Source: Rhodospirillales bacterium
GTDB lineage: Bacteria > Pseudomonadota > Alphaproteobacteria > Rhodospirillales > Defluviicoccaceae
Direction of reading: 5' to 3'
Length of the DNA stretch: 54,281 nt
NCBI GenBank assembly: GCA_016793925.1
Contig: JAEULH010000011.1
Location: 1-54,281 of the forward strand
The position numbers were made by a program, and so were the translations under genes. Under the pieces are notes generated by a model, which searched no databases, was not told the origin of the DNA, and worked only from the letters and a program-made list of their open reading frames with translations. Numbering within the stretch: position 1 is the stretch's first letter; every line of letters begins with the position of its first letter. Positions 18,861-26,810 of the stretch are shown piece by piece.

Positions 18861-19349
18861 TCAGTAGCTGCTTGGGTCCGGGGTCAAGACGGTGATCATG
18901 TCCCGGCGAAGATCGGCTATGACGTGACGCTGATGCGAAATGATCTCGCGGACCAGATCGCGCATCGAAAGGATGCCGATGAGCTTGCTATTCTCCATTA
19001 CCGGCAAGTGGCGGAAGTCGCCGTCGCTCATCAGCGCCATGCACTGCTCGACGGTGTGTTCGGGCGTTGCGAAGACGACATTGCGCGTCATCAGATCGCC
19101 CACCGGCGTATCCTTCGAGGAGCGACCGGTGATAATGCCTTTCCGCGCATAGTCGCGCTCGGTCAGGATGCCGACGACTTTGCCGGCGTCGAAGACCAGC
19201 ACCGCGCCAATGTCCTGCTCGGCCATTACAGACAGCGCCTTGAAGACCGACGTGTCCGGGCTCACCGAGTGGATCACGCCTCCCTTCCCGGCTAGCAGTT
19301 GCTTTACCGACCGTATCTCTTTGGCCACGGCGTCCTCCCTGACGAACAT
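18861..19349 (-). CDS. Two-CBS-domain protein
   Basis: 162 residues. Two CBS motifs are visible: VLVFDAGKVVGILTERDYARK (about residues 50-70) and HLPVMENSKLIGILSMRDLVR (about 114-134), forming one Bateman module that binds adenosyl nucleotides. There is no attached enzyme domain. ATG 19349 begins MFVREDAVAKEIRSV. Such stand-alone proteins are common next to housekeeping genes in alphaproteobacteria and their targets are mostly unknown. It is divergent from ccmA across 189 bp. Confidence 0.88.
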   Translation of the reverse strand: MFVREDAVAKEIRSVKQLLAGKGGVIHSVSPDTSVFKALSVMAEQDIGAVLVFDAGKVVGILTERDYARKGIITGRSSKDTPVGDLMTRNVVFATPEHTVEQCMALMSDGDFRHLPVMENSKLIGILSMRDLVREIISHQRHVIADLRRDMITVLTPDPSSY

Positions 19350-19538
19350 TCCGTTTCCCGGGCGGCGCGTTTGCGCTCGCTTGAGTACTTGTACTTGGGT
19401 CGTAGCGCTTGTGAAAGCGATAGTCGCTCGCGGTGTTCGCGACGTTTGCGCAGCGACGTCGTCCCTGGTGGCGCCAAGAGCATTCCTTGCGGCCCTGAAA
19501 CCGCCTAGGTTGACCGCTCCAGCGAACGATCGGCGGAA

Positions 19539-20177
19539 ATGAGCGCATTCGAAGGTGAAGCTCTGAGCTGTGCGCGCGGCGGCCGCGTCGTCTTTTCCCG
19601 GCTCGACTTCCGCGTTCGCGGCGGCGAGGCACTGGTTCTCGTCGGCCCCAACGGCAGCGGCAAGTCCAGCCTGCTGCGCCTGATGGCCGGTCTGTCTGCG
19701 GCCGCAAGCGGACGGTTGCGGTGGAACGGAGAGGCGGTCGCGGCGGACCCGACGGCCCATCGCCGGCGGCTGCACTATGTCGGCCACCTCGATGCGGTCA
19801 AGCCGGCGCTCGACGCTCGCGAAATCCTGCTGTTTACGGCAAGGCTCCGCGCCGGCGGCGGCAAGGCGCGGGCGGCGGTCTCCGCAGCGCTCGAAACCAT
19901 GGGGATCGCGCATCTCGGCGATGTGCCGACGCGCTATTTTTCCGCGGGTCAGCGCCGTCGCCTTGCGCTGGCCCGGCTGTTCGTCGCCCCGGCGCCGCTG
20001 TGGCTGCTGGACGAGCCGAGAACCGCGCTCGATGCCGAAGCGGTCGCACGTCTCGACAACGCCATCGCCGCGCACCGCCACGGCGGCGGTCTTGTCGTCG
20101 CCGCGATGCATGGCGGGCCATACCCGCCCGAGGCGACCGTTGTCGATCTCGCCGCGTTCTCGAGCCCGCTGCAATGA
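19539..20177 (+). CDS. ccmA: Heme exporter ATP-binding protein CcmA
   Basis: 212 residues; an ABC ATPase that drives release of holo-CcmE from CcmC. Walker A is GPNGSGKSS near residue 37, the signature FSAGQRRRLALAR near residue 134, and Walker B PLWLLDEP near residue 153. The D-loop reads RTALD where TTALD is usual. The stop overlaps the ccmB start as ATGA. It heads a nine-gene operon. Confidence 0.96.
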   Translation: MSAFEGEALSCARGGRVVFSRLDFRVRGGEALVLVGPNGSGKSSLLRLMAGLSAAASGRLRWNGEAVAADPTAHRRRLHYVGHLDAVKPALDAREILLFTARLRAGGGKARAAVSAALETMGIAHLGDVPTRYFSAGQRRRLALARLFVAPAPLWLLDEPRTALDAEAVARLDNAIAAHRHGGGLVVAAMHGGPYPPEATVVDLAAFSSPLQ

Positions 20178-20848
20178 CGGCGATGAAGGCCTTCTGGCGG
20201 ACCGTCGGGCGGGACCTGCAACTGGCCCTGCGCCAGGGCATGGACAGCTTCACCGCCGTCGTCTTTTTCGTCCTCGCCGTCGTGCTCTTTCCCTTCGGCG
20301 TCGGGCCGGAACCGGCGGTGCTTGCCCGGATCGCGCCGGGGGTGATCTGGGTCGCCGCACTCCTCGCCTCGATGCTGTCGCTCGAGCGGCTGTTCCAGCT
20401 CGACTACGAAGACGGCAGCCTCGAGTTGCTCGCCCTCGCGCCGCTGCCGCTGGAGGCCGCCGTTGGCGCCAAGATCACCGCCCACTGGCTGACAACCGGC
20501 CTGCCGCTGATCGTCGCCGCGCCTGTGCTCGCCGTGCTGCTGCAGATGGACGCGGCCGGGTTCGTGGCGCTTGTCGCCGCGCTGGCGTTGGGAACGCCGT
20601 TGCTCAGCCTGATCGGCGCGATCGGCGCGGCGCTGGTACTGGGTGCGCGGCGCGGCGGCGTGCTCCTGAGCCTGCTCGTCCTCCCGCTTTACATTCCTGT
20701 CCTGATCTTCGGCGTTGCCGCGGTCGATGCGGCCGTTTTCGGATTTGCCGTCCGCCCGCACCTCATGGTCCTGTCCGGCCTGCTGCTCGCCGCCCTGGTC
20801 CTCGTTCCGTGGGTGACCGCAGCGGCCCTGCGTCAAGCGCTGGAGTAG
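20174..20848 (+). CDS. ccmB: Heme exporter membrane protein CcmB
   Basis: 224 residues with six hydrophobic segments. The conserved region is FPFGVGPEPAVLARIAPGVIWVAALLA and then LFQLDYEDGSLELL. It is the membrane partner of CcmA. The start ATG overlaps the ccmA stop by 4 bp. A 119-bp gap to ccmC follows, the largest inside the operon. Confidence 0.96.
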   Translation: MTAMKAFWRTVGRDLQLALRQGMDSFTAVVFFVLAVVLFPFGVGPEPAVLARIAPGVIWVAALLASMLSLERLFQLDYEDGSLELLALAPLPLEAAVGAKITAHWLTTGLPLIVAAPVLAVLLQMDAAGFVALVAALALGTPLLSLIGAIGAALVLGARRGGVLLSLLVLPLYIPVLIFGVAAVDAAVFGFAVRPHLMVLSGLLLAALVLVPWVTAAALRQALE

Positions 20849-20967
20849 GTGCCCGGGACTCTTTTGCCTGAACTTTTTGCATGCCGCGTCTTCATCTCTC
20901 GCGCCATCCCGGTTAAATCAGGTAGCGGAAGGACGCGCGCGGCCCCCGCGCCGGCGCGATCGGGTAC

Positions 20968-21687
20968 ATGCATCGATACGCCAATCCCGGCCGGGTCCTG
21001 CGGCTGAGCCGGACGCTGGTTCCCTGGCTCGGCGCGGCGACGGCCCTGCTGATCGCCGCCGGCGCCTATCTCGCTCTCGTCGCCTCGCCGGCCGACTACC
21101 AGCAGGGCGAGAGCGTGCGGATCATGTACGTTCACGTCCCGGCCGCGTGGATGGCCATGTTCTGCTACGCCATTCTCGCCGGCGCGTCGGCGGTCGGGCT
21201 GATCTGGAAGCATCCGGTGGCCGAGCTCGCGGCAAAGGCGACCGCGCCGATCGGCGCCAGCTTCACCTTTCTGGCGCTGCTCACCGGCTCGCTGTGGGGC
21301 AAGCCGATGTGGGGGACGTGGTGGGTCTGGGACGCGCGGCTGACCTCGGTCCTGATCCTGTTTTTCCTCTACCTCGGCTACATGGCGCTGCACTCGGCCT
21401 TCGACGACCCCGCACGCGGCGCCAAGGCGGCGGCGATCATGGCGCTCGTCGGCTTCGTCAACGTGCCGATCATCAAGTTCTCGGTCGACTGGTGGTACAC
21501 GCTGCATCAGCCGGCGAGCGTGTTTCGCATCGGAGGGCCGACCATCGACGCCAGCATGTTGTTGCCGCTGGGGGTGATGGCCGCCGGCTTCACGACATAC
21601 TACTTCTATGTCGTTCTGCTGCGCCTGCGTGCCGAGATCGTCGCCGGCAAGATCAAGGCCCTGCGCCTGCGCCAGGTGTACGGTTAG
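20968..21687 (+). CDS. ccmC: Heme lyase/handling protein CcmC
   Basis: 239 residues, six membrane helices. The tryptophan-rich heme-binding motif WGTWWVWDARLTS is intact near residue 112, with the flanking periplasmic His residues in YVHVPAAW and TLHQPAS. CcmC loads heme on CcmE. The ccmD start follows 7 nt after the stop. Confidence 0.97.
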   Translation: MHRYANPGRVLRLSRTLVPWLGAATALLIAAGAYLALVASPADYQQGESVRIMYVHVPAAWMAMFCYAILAGASAVGLIWKHPVAELAAKATAPIGASFTFLALLTGSLWGKPMWGTWWVWDARLTSVLILFFLYLGYMALHSAFDDPARGAKAAAIMALVGFVNVPIIKFSVDWWYTLHQPASVFRIGGPTIDASMLLPLGVMAAGFTTYYFYVVLLRLRAEIVAGKIKALRLRQVYG

Positions 21688-21694
21688 ATCGGCA

Positions 21695-21895
21695 ATGGAG
21701 GCAGGGGCTTTGTCGGCGTTTCTGGCTATGGGCGGTTACGCGGCCTACGTCTGGCCGGCGTTCGCCGTCACCGCCGTGGTCCTGATCGGGCTGCTGGTCG
21801 CGAGCGTCCGCTCCGTGCGCTGCCGCGAGGCCGACCTCGCCCGTTTGCGCGCAGAACTGAGAGAAAAAAGCGAGGATCCGACCGGTGAAGCCTAA
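21695..21895 (+). CDS. ccmD: Heme exporter small subunit CcmD
   Basis: 66 residues: one membrane helix (YVWPAFAVTAVVLIGLLVAS) followed by a charged cytoplasmic tail, which is the entire CcmD pattern. It links CcmABC and CcmE. The last 11 bp overlap the GTG start of ccmE. Confidence 0.92.
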   Translation: MEAGALSAFLAMGGYAAYVWPAFAVTAVVLIGLLVASVRSVRCREADLARLRAELREKSEDPTGEA

Positions 21896-22361
21896 GCATC
21901 GTCGCTTGACCTTCGTGGTAATCGGCCTTGGCTTGTTGGGAATCGCCGCGGCGCTGATTCTGTCGGCCTTCCAGGAGTCGATCGTTTTCTTCCACAGCCC
22001 GAGCGAGCTTGCCAAGCACGCCAATCTCGCCGAACGTCGGCTGCGGATCGGCGGGCTGGTCGAGGAAGGCAGCGTCAACCGGAGCGGCGCGACGGTGACC
22101 TTCCGCGTCACCGACCTGGCGAACGCGGTCACGGTCGCCTATACCGGCATCCTTCCCGACCTCTTTCGCGAGGGCCAGGGCGTTGTCGCCGAGGGACGCA
22201 TGAAGGACGGCGTATTCGTCGCCGATCAGGTGCTGGCCAAGCACGACGAAAACTACATGCCGCCCGAGGTCGCCGACTCGCTGAAAAAGTCGGGCCAGTG
22301 GCAGCACATGCGCCAGTCGATGGAACAGGCGGGGCAGATCCCGCAGGGAGCGGCGCGATGA
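21885..22361 (+). CDS. ccmE: Periplasmic heme chaperone CcmE
   Basis: 158 residues. An N-terminal anchor helix (LTFVVIGLGLLGIAAALIL) is followed by the OB-fold domain. The heme-binding His is in LAKHDENYMPPE near residue 122, with Tyr of the HxxxY pair present. The start is GTG 21885 inside ccmD. The stop overlaps the ccmF ATG by 4 bp. Confidence 0.97.
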   Translation: MKPKHRRLTFVVIGLGLLGIAAALILSAFQESIVFFHSPSELAKHANLAERRLRIGGLVEEGSVNRSGATVTFRVTDLANAVTVAYTGILPDLFREGQGVVAEGRMKDGVFVADQVLAKHDENYMPPEVADSLKKSGQWQHMRQSMEQAGQIPQGAAR

Positions 22362-24361
22362 TCGTCGAACTCGGCCACTACGCGCTGATCCTCGCCCTTG
22401 CCGTCGCGCTGATCCAGGGCGTCGTGCCGATGCTCGGCGCCCAGCGGCGCGACGCGGCGTTTATGGAGGTCGCGCGCACGGGCGCATTGGCTCAGTTCGT
22501 GCTGATCGCGCTGTCGTTCGGAAGCCTGATGTACGCGCACGCGACATCCGACTTCTCCGTGGCCAACGTCGTCGCCAACTCGCACTCGTCGAAGCCGATG
22601 CTCTACAAGCTCGCCGGCACCTGGGGCAACCACGAGGGCTCCATGCTTCTGTGGGTGCTGATCCTGGCGATCTTCGGCGCCGCCGTCGCCGCATTCGGCG
22701 TCAATCTGCCGCAGGCGCTGCGCGCACGCGTGCTGGCGGTGCAGTCGTGGATCGCCATCGCTTTCTATCTCTTCATCATTTTCACCTCGGACCCGTTCAC
22801 GCGGATGATCCCGGCGCCCCTCGACGGCGCGGGTCTCAATCCGCTGCTTCAGGATCCCGGCCTCGCCTTCCATCCGCCGTTCCTCTACCTCGGCTACGTC
22901 GGCTTCTCGATGGCCTTCTCGTTCGCCATCGCCGCGCTGATCGAGGGCCGCGTCGACGCCGCCTGGGCGCGCTGGGTGCGGCCGTGGACCCTGGCGGCGT
23001 GGATGTTCCTGACCGTCGGCATCACGCTCGGCTCGTGGTGGGCCTACTACGAGCTCGGCTGGGGCGGCTGGTGGTTCTGGGATCCGGTCGAGAACGCCTC
23101 GCTGATGCCTTGGCTCGCCGGCACCGCGCTGCTGCACTCGGCCAGCGTGGTCGAGAAGCGGGACGCGCTGAAGGGCTGGACCATCTTTCTCGCCATCGTC
23201 ACCTTCGGCCTCAGCCTGCTCGGCACCTTCCTGGTCCGCTCGGGCGTGCTCACCTCGGTCCACGCCTTCGCCGTCGACCCCGCCCGCGGGATCTTCATCC
23301 TCGGCCTGCTCGTCGTCATCATCGGCGGCTCCCTGGCGCTGTTCGCCTGGCGCGGGCCGGCGTTGCAAGGCGGCGGTCTGTTCCAGCCGATCTCGCGCGA
23401 AGGGGCGCTGCTGCTCAACAACCTGCTGCTGGCGACGGCGGCGGCGAGCGTGCTGCTCGGCACCCTGTATCCGCTGATGCTCGAGGCGGTCGGGGGCGAC
23501 AAGGTCTCGGTCGGCCCCCCCTTCTTCAACGCCGTCTTCATCCCGCTGATGGCGCCTCTGGTCGCGGCCATGGCGGTGGGGCCGCTCCTGGCGTGGAAGC
23601 GCGCCGACCTCGCCGCGGCGCTGAGCCGGCTGTGGCTTGCGGCGCTCGCGACGCTCGCCGCCATCCTGACGGTGTGGCTGGTTCACGGCCTCAGGGACCT
23701 CGTCGGCATTGTCGGCATGGCCATGGCCGCGTGGCTGTTCGTCGGCGCCCTGAGCGAACTCGCCGTGCGCATCAAACTCTTCGCGGTGCCATTGAGCGAA
23801 AGCGCGCGGCGTTTGGCGAACCTGCCGCGGGCGGCCTGGGGCATGAGCCTTGCACATGCCGGGCTGGCCGTGGCGATCGCGGGAATGACCGGCGCCGGCG
23901 TCTGGAAGCAGGAATCGGTGCAGCTCATGACCCCGGGGCAGACGCTGAGCTTCGCCGGCTATGACATCACGCTCGACGCCGTGCAGCCGGTCGCCGGGCC
24001 CAACTACGAGGCGACGCGCGGATCCTTCACGCTGGAACGCGACGGCCGCAAGCGCGCGACGATGACGCCGGAGAAGCGCTTCTACCCCGTCGAGGGCCGG
24101 CAGACGACGGAGGCCGCCATCCGCACGACCGTGTCGGGCGACATCTACCTCGTCATCGGCGACAGGCAAGGCGACGGCGGCTATGTCACCCGGTTCTACT
24201 TCAATCCGCTGGTCGTCTGGATCTGGGCCGGCGCGGCGTTTATGGTCGCGGGCGGACTGCTCAGCCTGTCGGACCGACGTCACCGGATCGGCGCCCCGTC
24301 CCGGAAAGCGGCGCGGGCGCCGGGCGTGACGCCGATCGGAACGGCGGGAGCCCGCACCTGA
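22358..24361 (+). CDS. ccmF: Cytochrome c heme lyase subunit CcmF
   Basis: 667 residues, about 15 membrane helices, in the usual CcmF size range. The WWD heme motif is WGGWWFWDPVENASLMPWL near residue 235. CcmF with CcmH attaches heme to the CXXCH motif of apocytochromes. The start is ATG 22358, overlapping the ccmE stop. Confidence 0.97.
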   Translation: MIVELGHYALILALAVALIQGVVPMLGAQRRDAAFMEVARTGALAQFVLIALSFGSLMYAHATSDFSVANVVANSHSSKPMLYKLAGTWGNHEGSMLLWVLILAIFGAAVAAFGVNLPQALRARVLAVQSWIAIAFYLFIIFTSDPFTRMIPAPLDGAGLNPLLQDPGLAFHPPFLYLGYVGFSMAFSFAIAALIEGRVDAAWARWVRPWTLAAWMFLTVGITLGSWWAYYELGWGGWWFWDPVENASLMPWLAGTALLHSASVVEKRDALKGWTIFLAIVTFGLSLLGTFLVRSGVLTSVHAFAVDPARGIFILGLLVVIIGGSLALFAWRGPALQGGGLFQPISREGALLLNNLLLATAAASVLLGTLYPLMLEAVGGDKVSVGPPFFNAVFIPLMAPLVAAMAVGPLLAWKRADLAAALSRLWLAALATLAAILTVWLVHGLRDLVGIVGMAMAAWLFVGALSELAVRIKLFAVPLSESARRLANLPRAAWGMSLAHAGLAVAIAGMTGAGVWKQESVQLMTPGQTLSFAGYDITLDAVQPVAGPNYEATRGSFTLERDGRKRATMTPEKRFYPVEGRQTTEAAIRTTVSGDIYLVIGDRQGDGGYVTRFYFNPLVVWIWAGAAFMVAGGLLSLSDRRHRIGAPSRKAARAPGVTPIGTAGART

Positions 24362-24374
24362 GGTCCGCGCACGC

Positions 24375-24911
24375 ATGAGCCGACTGCTCTTCTTCATCCC
24401 GCTGGCGATTTTTCTCGTTCTCGCCGGCTACTTCTGGATCGGCCTCGGCAAGGATCCGCACGAGATCCCTTCGGTCCTGATCGACCGGCCGGTGCCGGAG
24501 TTTGCGCTGCCGCCGATCGAAGGACGGGAGCGGGGCCTTGCAAGCGCCGACCTCCGCGGCGAGGTCTCCCTGCTCAACGTTTTCGGCTCATGGTGCGTCG
24601 CGTGCGCGGTCGAGCATCCGTTCCTGATGGAAGTGAAGGCGGACGGCCTGGTCCCGATCCACGCCATCGACTGGCGCGAGAAGGACCGGACCGCAGGCCC
24701 GGCGTGGCTGGCCAGGCGCGGCGATCCGTACACGCTGATCGGCGACGACCCCGACAGCAGGGCGGCCATCGCCCTGGGCGTCACCGGCGCGCCCGAGACC
24801 TTCATCATCGATCGCAACGGCGTCATCCGCTACAAGCACGTCGGCCCGATCACGCCCGAAAACTGGGAGACGCAGCTATGGCCGATCGTCCGCGCATTGC
24901 AGCGCGGCTGA
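24375..24911 (+). CDS. ccmG: Thiol:disulfide interchange protein CcmG (DsbE)
   Basis: 178 residues. An N-terminal membrane anchor is followed by a thioredoxin fold with active site WCVAC near residue 74 and the cis-Pro region TGAPETFIIDRNG. It keeps apocytochrome cysteines reduced for ligation. The end overlaps the ccmH start by 34 bp. Confidence 0.95.
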   Translation: MSRLLFFIPLAIFLVLAGYFWIGLGKDPHEIPSVLIDRPVPEFALPPIEGRERGLASADLRGEVSLLNVFGSWCVACAVEHPFLMEVKADGLVPIHAIDWREKDRTAGPAWLARRGDPYTLIGDDPDSRAAIALGVTGAPETFIIDRNGVIRYKHVGPITPENWETQLWPIVRALQRG

Positions 24912-25432
24912 CCCAGCTCTCCGCGAGGCCGCGGCGCGCGCCGGCGCCGCTGGCGACGACGGTCATGGTGCTGGCCACTTTGGCGCTCTTCCTGGCCGTC
25001 GCCGTCGCGACGGACGCCCGTGCGGTGCAGCCGGGCGAGACTCTGGCCGATCCGGCCCTCGAGGCGCGCGCGCGCGAAGTCAGCAAGGAATTGCGCTGCC
25101 TGGTCTGTCAGAACCAGTCGATCGACGACTCCGATGCCGAGCTCGCCCACGACCTTCGCCTGCTCGTGCGCGAGCGCGTCGCCGCCGGCGACAGCAACAG
25201 CGAAGTCGTCGACTACGTCGTCTCCCGCTACGGCGACTTTGTCCTGCTCAGGCCGCCGTTCAAGGCGGCGACCTACGCCCTGTGGCTGGGGCCGGCGGCG
25301 ATCCTCGTCATCGGGCTCATGGCCGTGGCTTTCTTTTTCCGAAGGCGCAACGCTGCAAGGAGCGAGCCCGCCCCGCTCAGCGAGCCCGAGCGCCAACGCC
25401 TCGCCGGCCTGATGGAAGACGAGGCGTCGTGA
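24878..25432 (+). CDS. ccmH: Cytochrome c-type biogenesis protein CcmH
   Basis: 184 residues from ATG 24878, with GGAG 9 nt upstream; an internal ATG at 24965 would leave a shorter signal sequence. The redox motif LRCLVCQNQSIDDSDAE lies near residue 73, and a C-terminal membrane helix is at about residues 138-158. It is the single-domain CcmH; the TPR part is encoded separately as ccmI. The stop overlaps the ccmI GTG. Confidence 0.94.
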   Translation: MADRPRIAARLTQLSARPRRAPAPLATTVMVLATLALFLAVAVATDARAVQPGETLADPALEARAREVSKELRCLVCQNQSIDDSDAELAHDLRLLVRERVAAGDSNSEVVDYVVSRYGDFVLLRPPFKAATYALWLGPAAILVIGLMAVAFFFRRRNAARSEPAPLSEPERQRLAGLMEDEAS

Positions 25433-26574
25433 CCCTGCTCTGGCTCGCCGTTGCGGCGCTCAGCGTCCTCGCGGTGCTGCTTGTCGCCGCGCCGCTGCTG
25501 TCGCGCCGGCGCCGCTCGCCCCCGTCGCGCCGCCAGCTCGACCTCGGCATCTACCGCGAACAGCTCGCCGAGGTCGACCGCGATGTCGAGCGCGGCCTGC
25601 TCGGCGAGAACGAGGCCGAGGCGGCGCGCACGGAGGTCAAGAGGCGGATCCTCGCCGCCGGTGCCGGTGCCGAAGGAACGGGCGAGAGCGAGACCGGGGC
25701 CACGAGACCGGCCCGGCGGCGACTCGCCGTCGGCCTGGTCTGCCTGCTCGCGCCCCTTGCCGCGATCGGGATATACCTTTCCGTCGGCGCGCCGGGCGAG
25801 GTCGATCGTCCGTTGGCAGGACGGCTGGCGGAGGCGGGCGGCGGCAACGCGCTCGACACCATGTCGGCGGAGGACGCCGTTCGCGCCCTCGCCCACGCCC
25901 TCGAGAGCCGGCCCAACGATATCGAGGGCTGGGCGCTGCTCGGCCGCTCGTATGTCGGCCTGCAGAAGTTTCCCGAAGCCGTCGACGCCCTCGGCCGGGC
26001 GCACGCTCTGGCCCCGGATCGCGCCGACATTGCCTCCGCTCTGGGCGAAGCCCAGGTCGCCGCAGCCGATGGCCGGGTGACGGACGAGGCCCGGACCGTC
26101 TTCGCCGGGGCGCTCGCCGCCGACCCGCGCGAGCCGCGGGCGCGCTACTACCTGGGTCTGGCGAAGGCGCAAGGCGGCGATGTCCGCGGCGGGCTGCAGG
26201 ACTGGGTCGACCTGGTCGCGCTGTCGCCGGCCGACGCGCCCTGGCTCACGGCCGTACGCCAGCAGATCGCCCGCGCCGCCGGAGCACTCGGCATCGACAT
26301 CGCTTCGCTCGGCCCCTCGCCCGAGGCGGAAGCGCTGGGCGGGGCGGCGGTCGGGCCGCGATTGGGCGCCGGGGAAGTCGAGGCGGCGCAGCAGATGACG
26401 CCGGAAGATCGCAACCGCATGATCCGCTCGATGGTCGAGAGGTTGGCGAATCGGCTGCAGGCGAATCCGGACGACCGCGAGGGCTGGCTCCGTCTGGCCC
26501 GGGCCTACGATGTCCTCGGCGAAACGGACAAGGCCGCCGACGCCCGCTCCCGCGCCGACGCTTTGGCCCGGTAG
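25429..26574 (+). CDS. ccmI: Cytochrome c biogenesis factor CcmI (TPR)
   Basis: 381 residues starting at GTG 25429. There are two membrane helices (residues 3-22 and about 101-122) with the leucine-zipper-like loop IYREQLAEVDRDVERGLL between, then a periplasmic TPR domain (WALLGRSYVGLQKFPEAVDALGRAHALAPD). CcmI binds the C termini of apocytochromes and hands them to CcmFH. The last TPR-like unit at residues 332-379 is separated by a linker. Confidence 0.93.
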   Translation: MTLLWLAVAALSVLAVLLVAAPLLSRRRRSPPSRRQLDLGIYREQLAEVDRDVERGLLGENEAEAARTEVKRRILAAGAGAEGTGESETGATRPARRRLAVGLVCLLAPLAAIGIYLSVGAPGEVDRPLAGRLAEAGGGNALDTMSAEDAVRALAHALESRPNDIEGWALLGRSYVGLQKFPEAVDALGRAHALAPDRADIASALGEAQVAAADGRVTDEARTVFAGALAADPREPRARYYLGLAKAQGGDVRGGLQDWVDLVALSPADAPWLTAVRQQIARAAGALGIDIASLGPSPEAEALGGAAVGPRLGAGEVEAAQQMTPEDRNRMIRSMVERLANRLQANPDDREGWLRLARAYDVLGETDKAADARSRADALAR

Positions 26575-26810
26575 CGCGACAAGCGCCCCGACCCGGCCGG
26601 GCTCTGCCTCCGGGCGGAACGAGAACCTGAAGCAGCTAAGCATTCTCCGATTCGTTGTTTGAATGACGCAGCCTCTTGCAATAGCGTCGGACCCTGCGTC
26701 TGTGAGATACAGGAATTGTGGACGATCAGCGTTGGGTATGTATTTAAATGACAGCGGGAGGATTCTCGCTAGACAGATGTGATTATTGCAATAGGGGGGG
26801 ATATTGCGAT
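26575..26810. other. AT-rich leader upstream of the multicopper oxidase gene
   Basis: About 236 bp, markedly more AT-rich than its surroundings from 26635 on, so probably a promoter and leader. TTGCAATAG occurs twice, near 26678 and 26786. A run of eight G just before the ATG acts as a crude ribosome site. A short alternative N terminus from ATG 26748 is possible. I could not assign a specific operator. Confidence 0.35.

Noticed and set aside
22253-24397. A long minus-strand open frame opposite ccmF.
   Set aside because: Composition is charged low-complexity sequence typical of the reverse strand of a GC-rich membrane-protein gene, and ccmF on the other strand is unmistakable.
26748-26810. 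An upstream ATG for the multicopper oxidase giving a Cys-rich leader.
   Set aside because: It would push the twin-arginine motif to about residue 50, too far for a Tat signal; ATG 26811 is preferred, though this is not certain.
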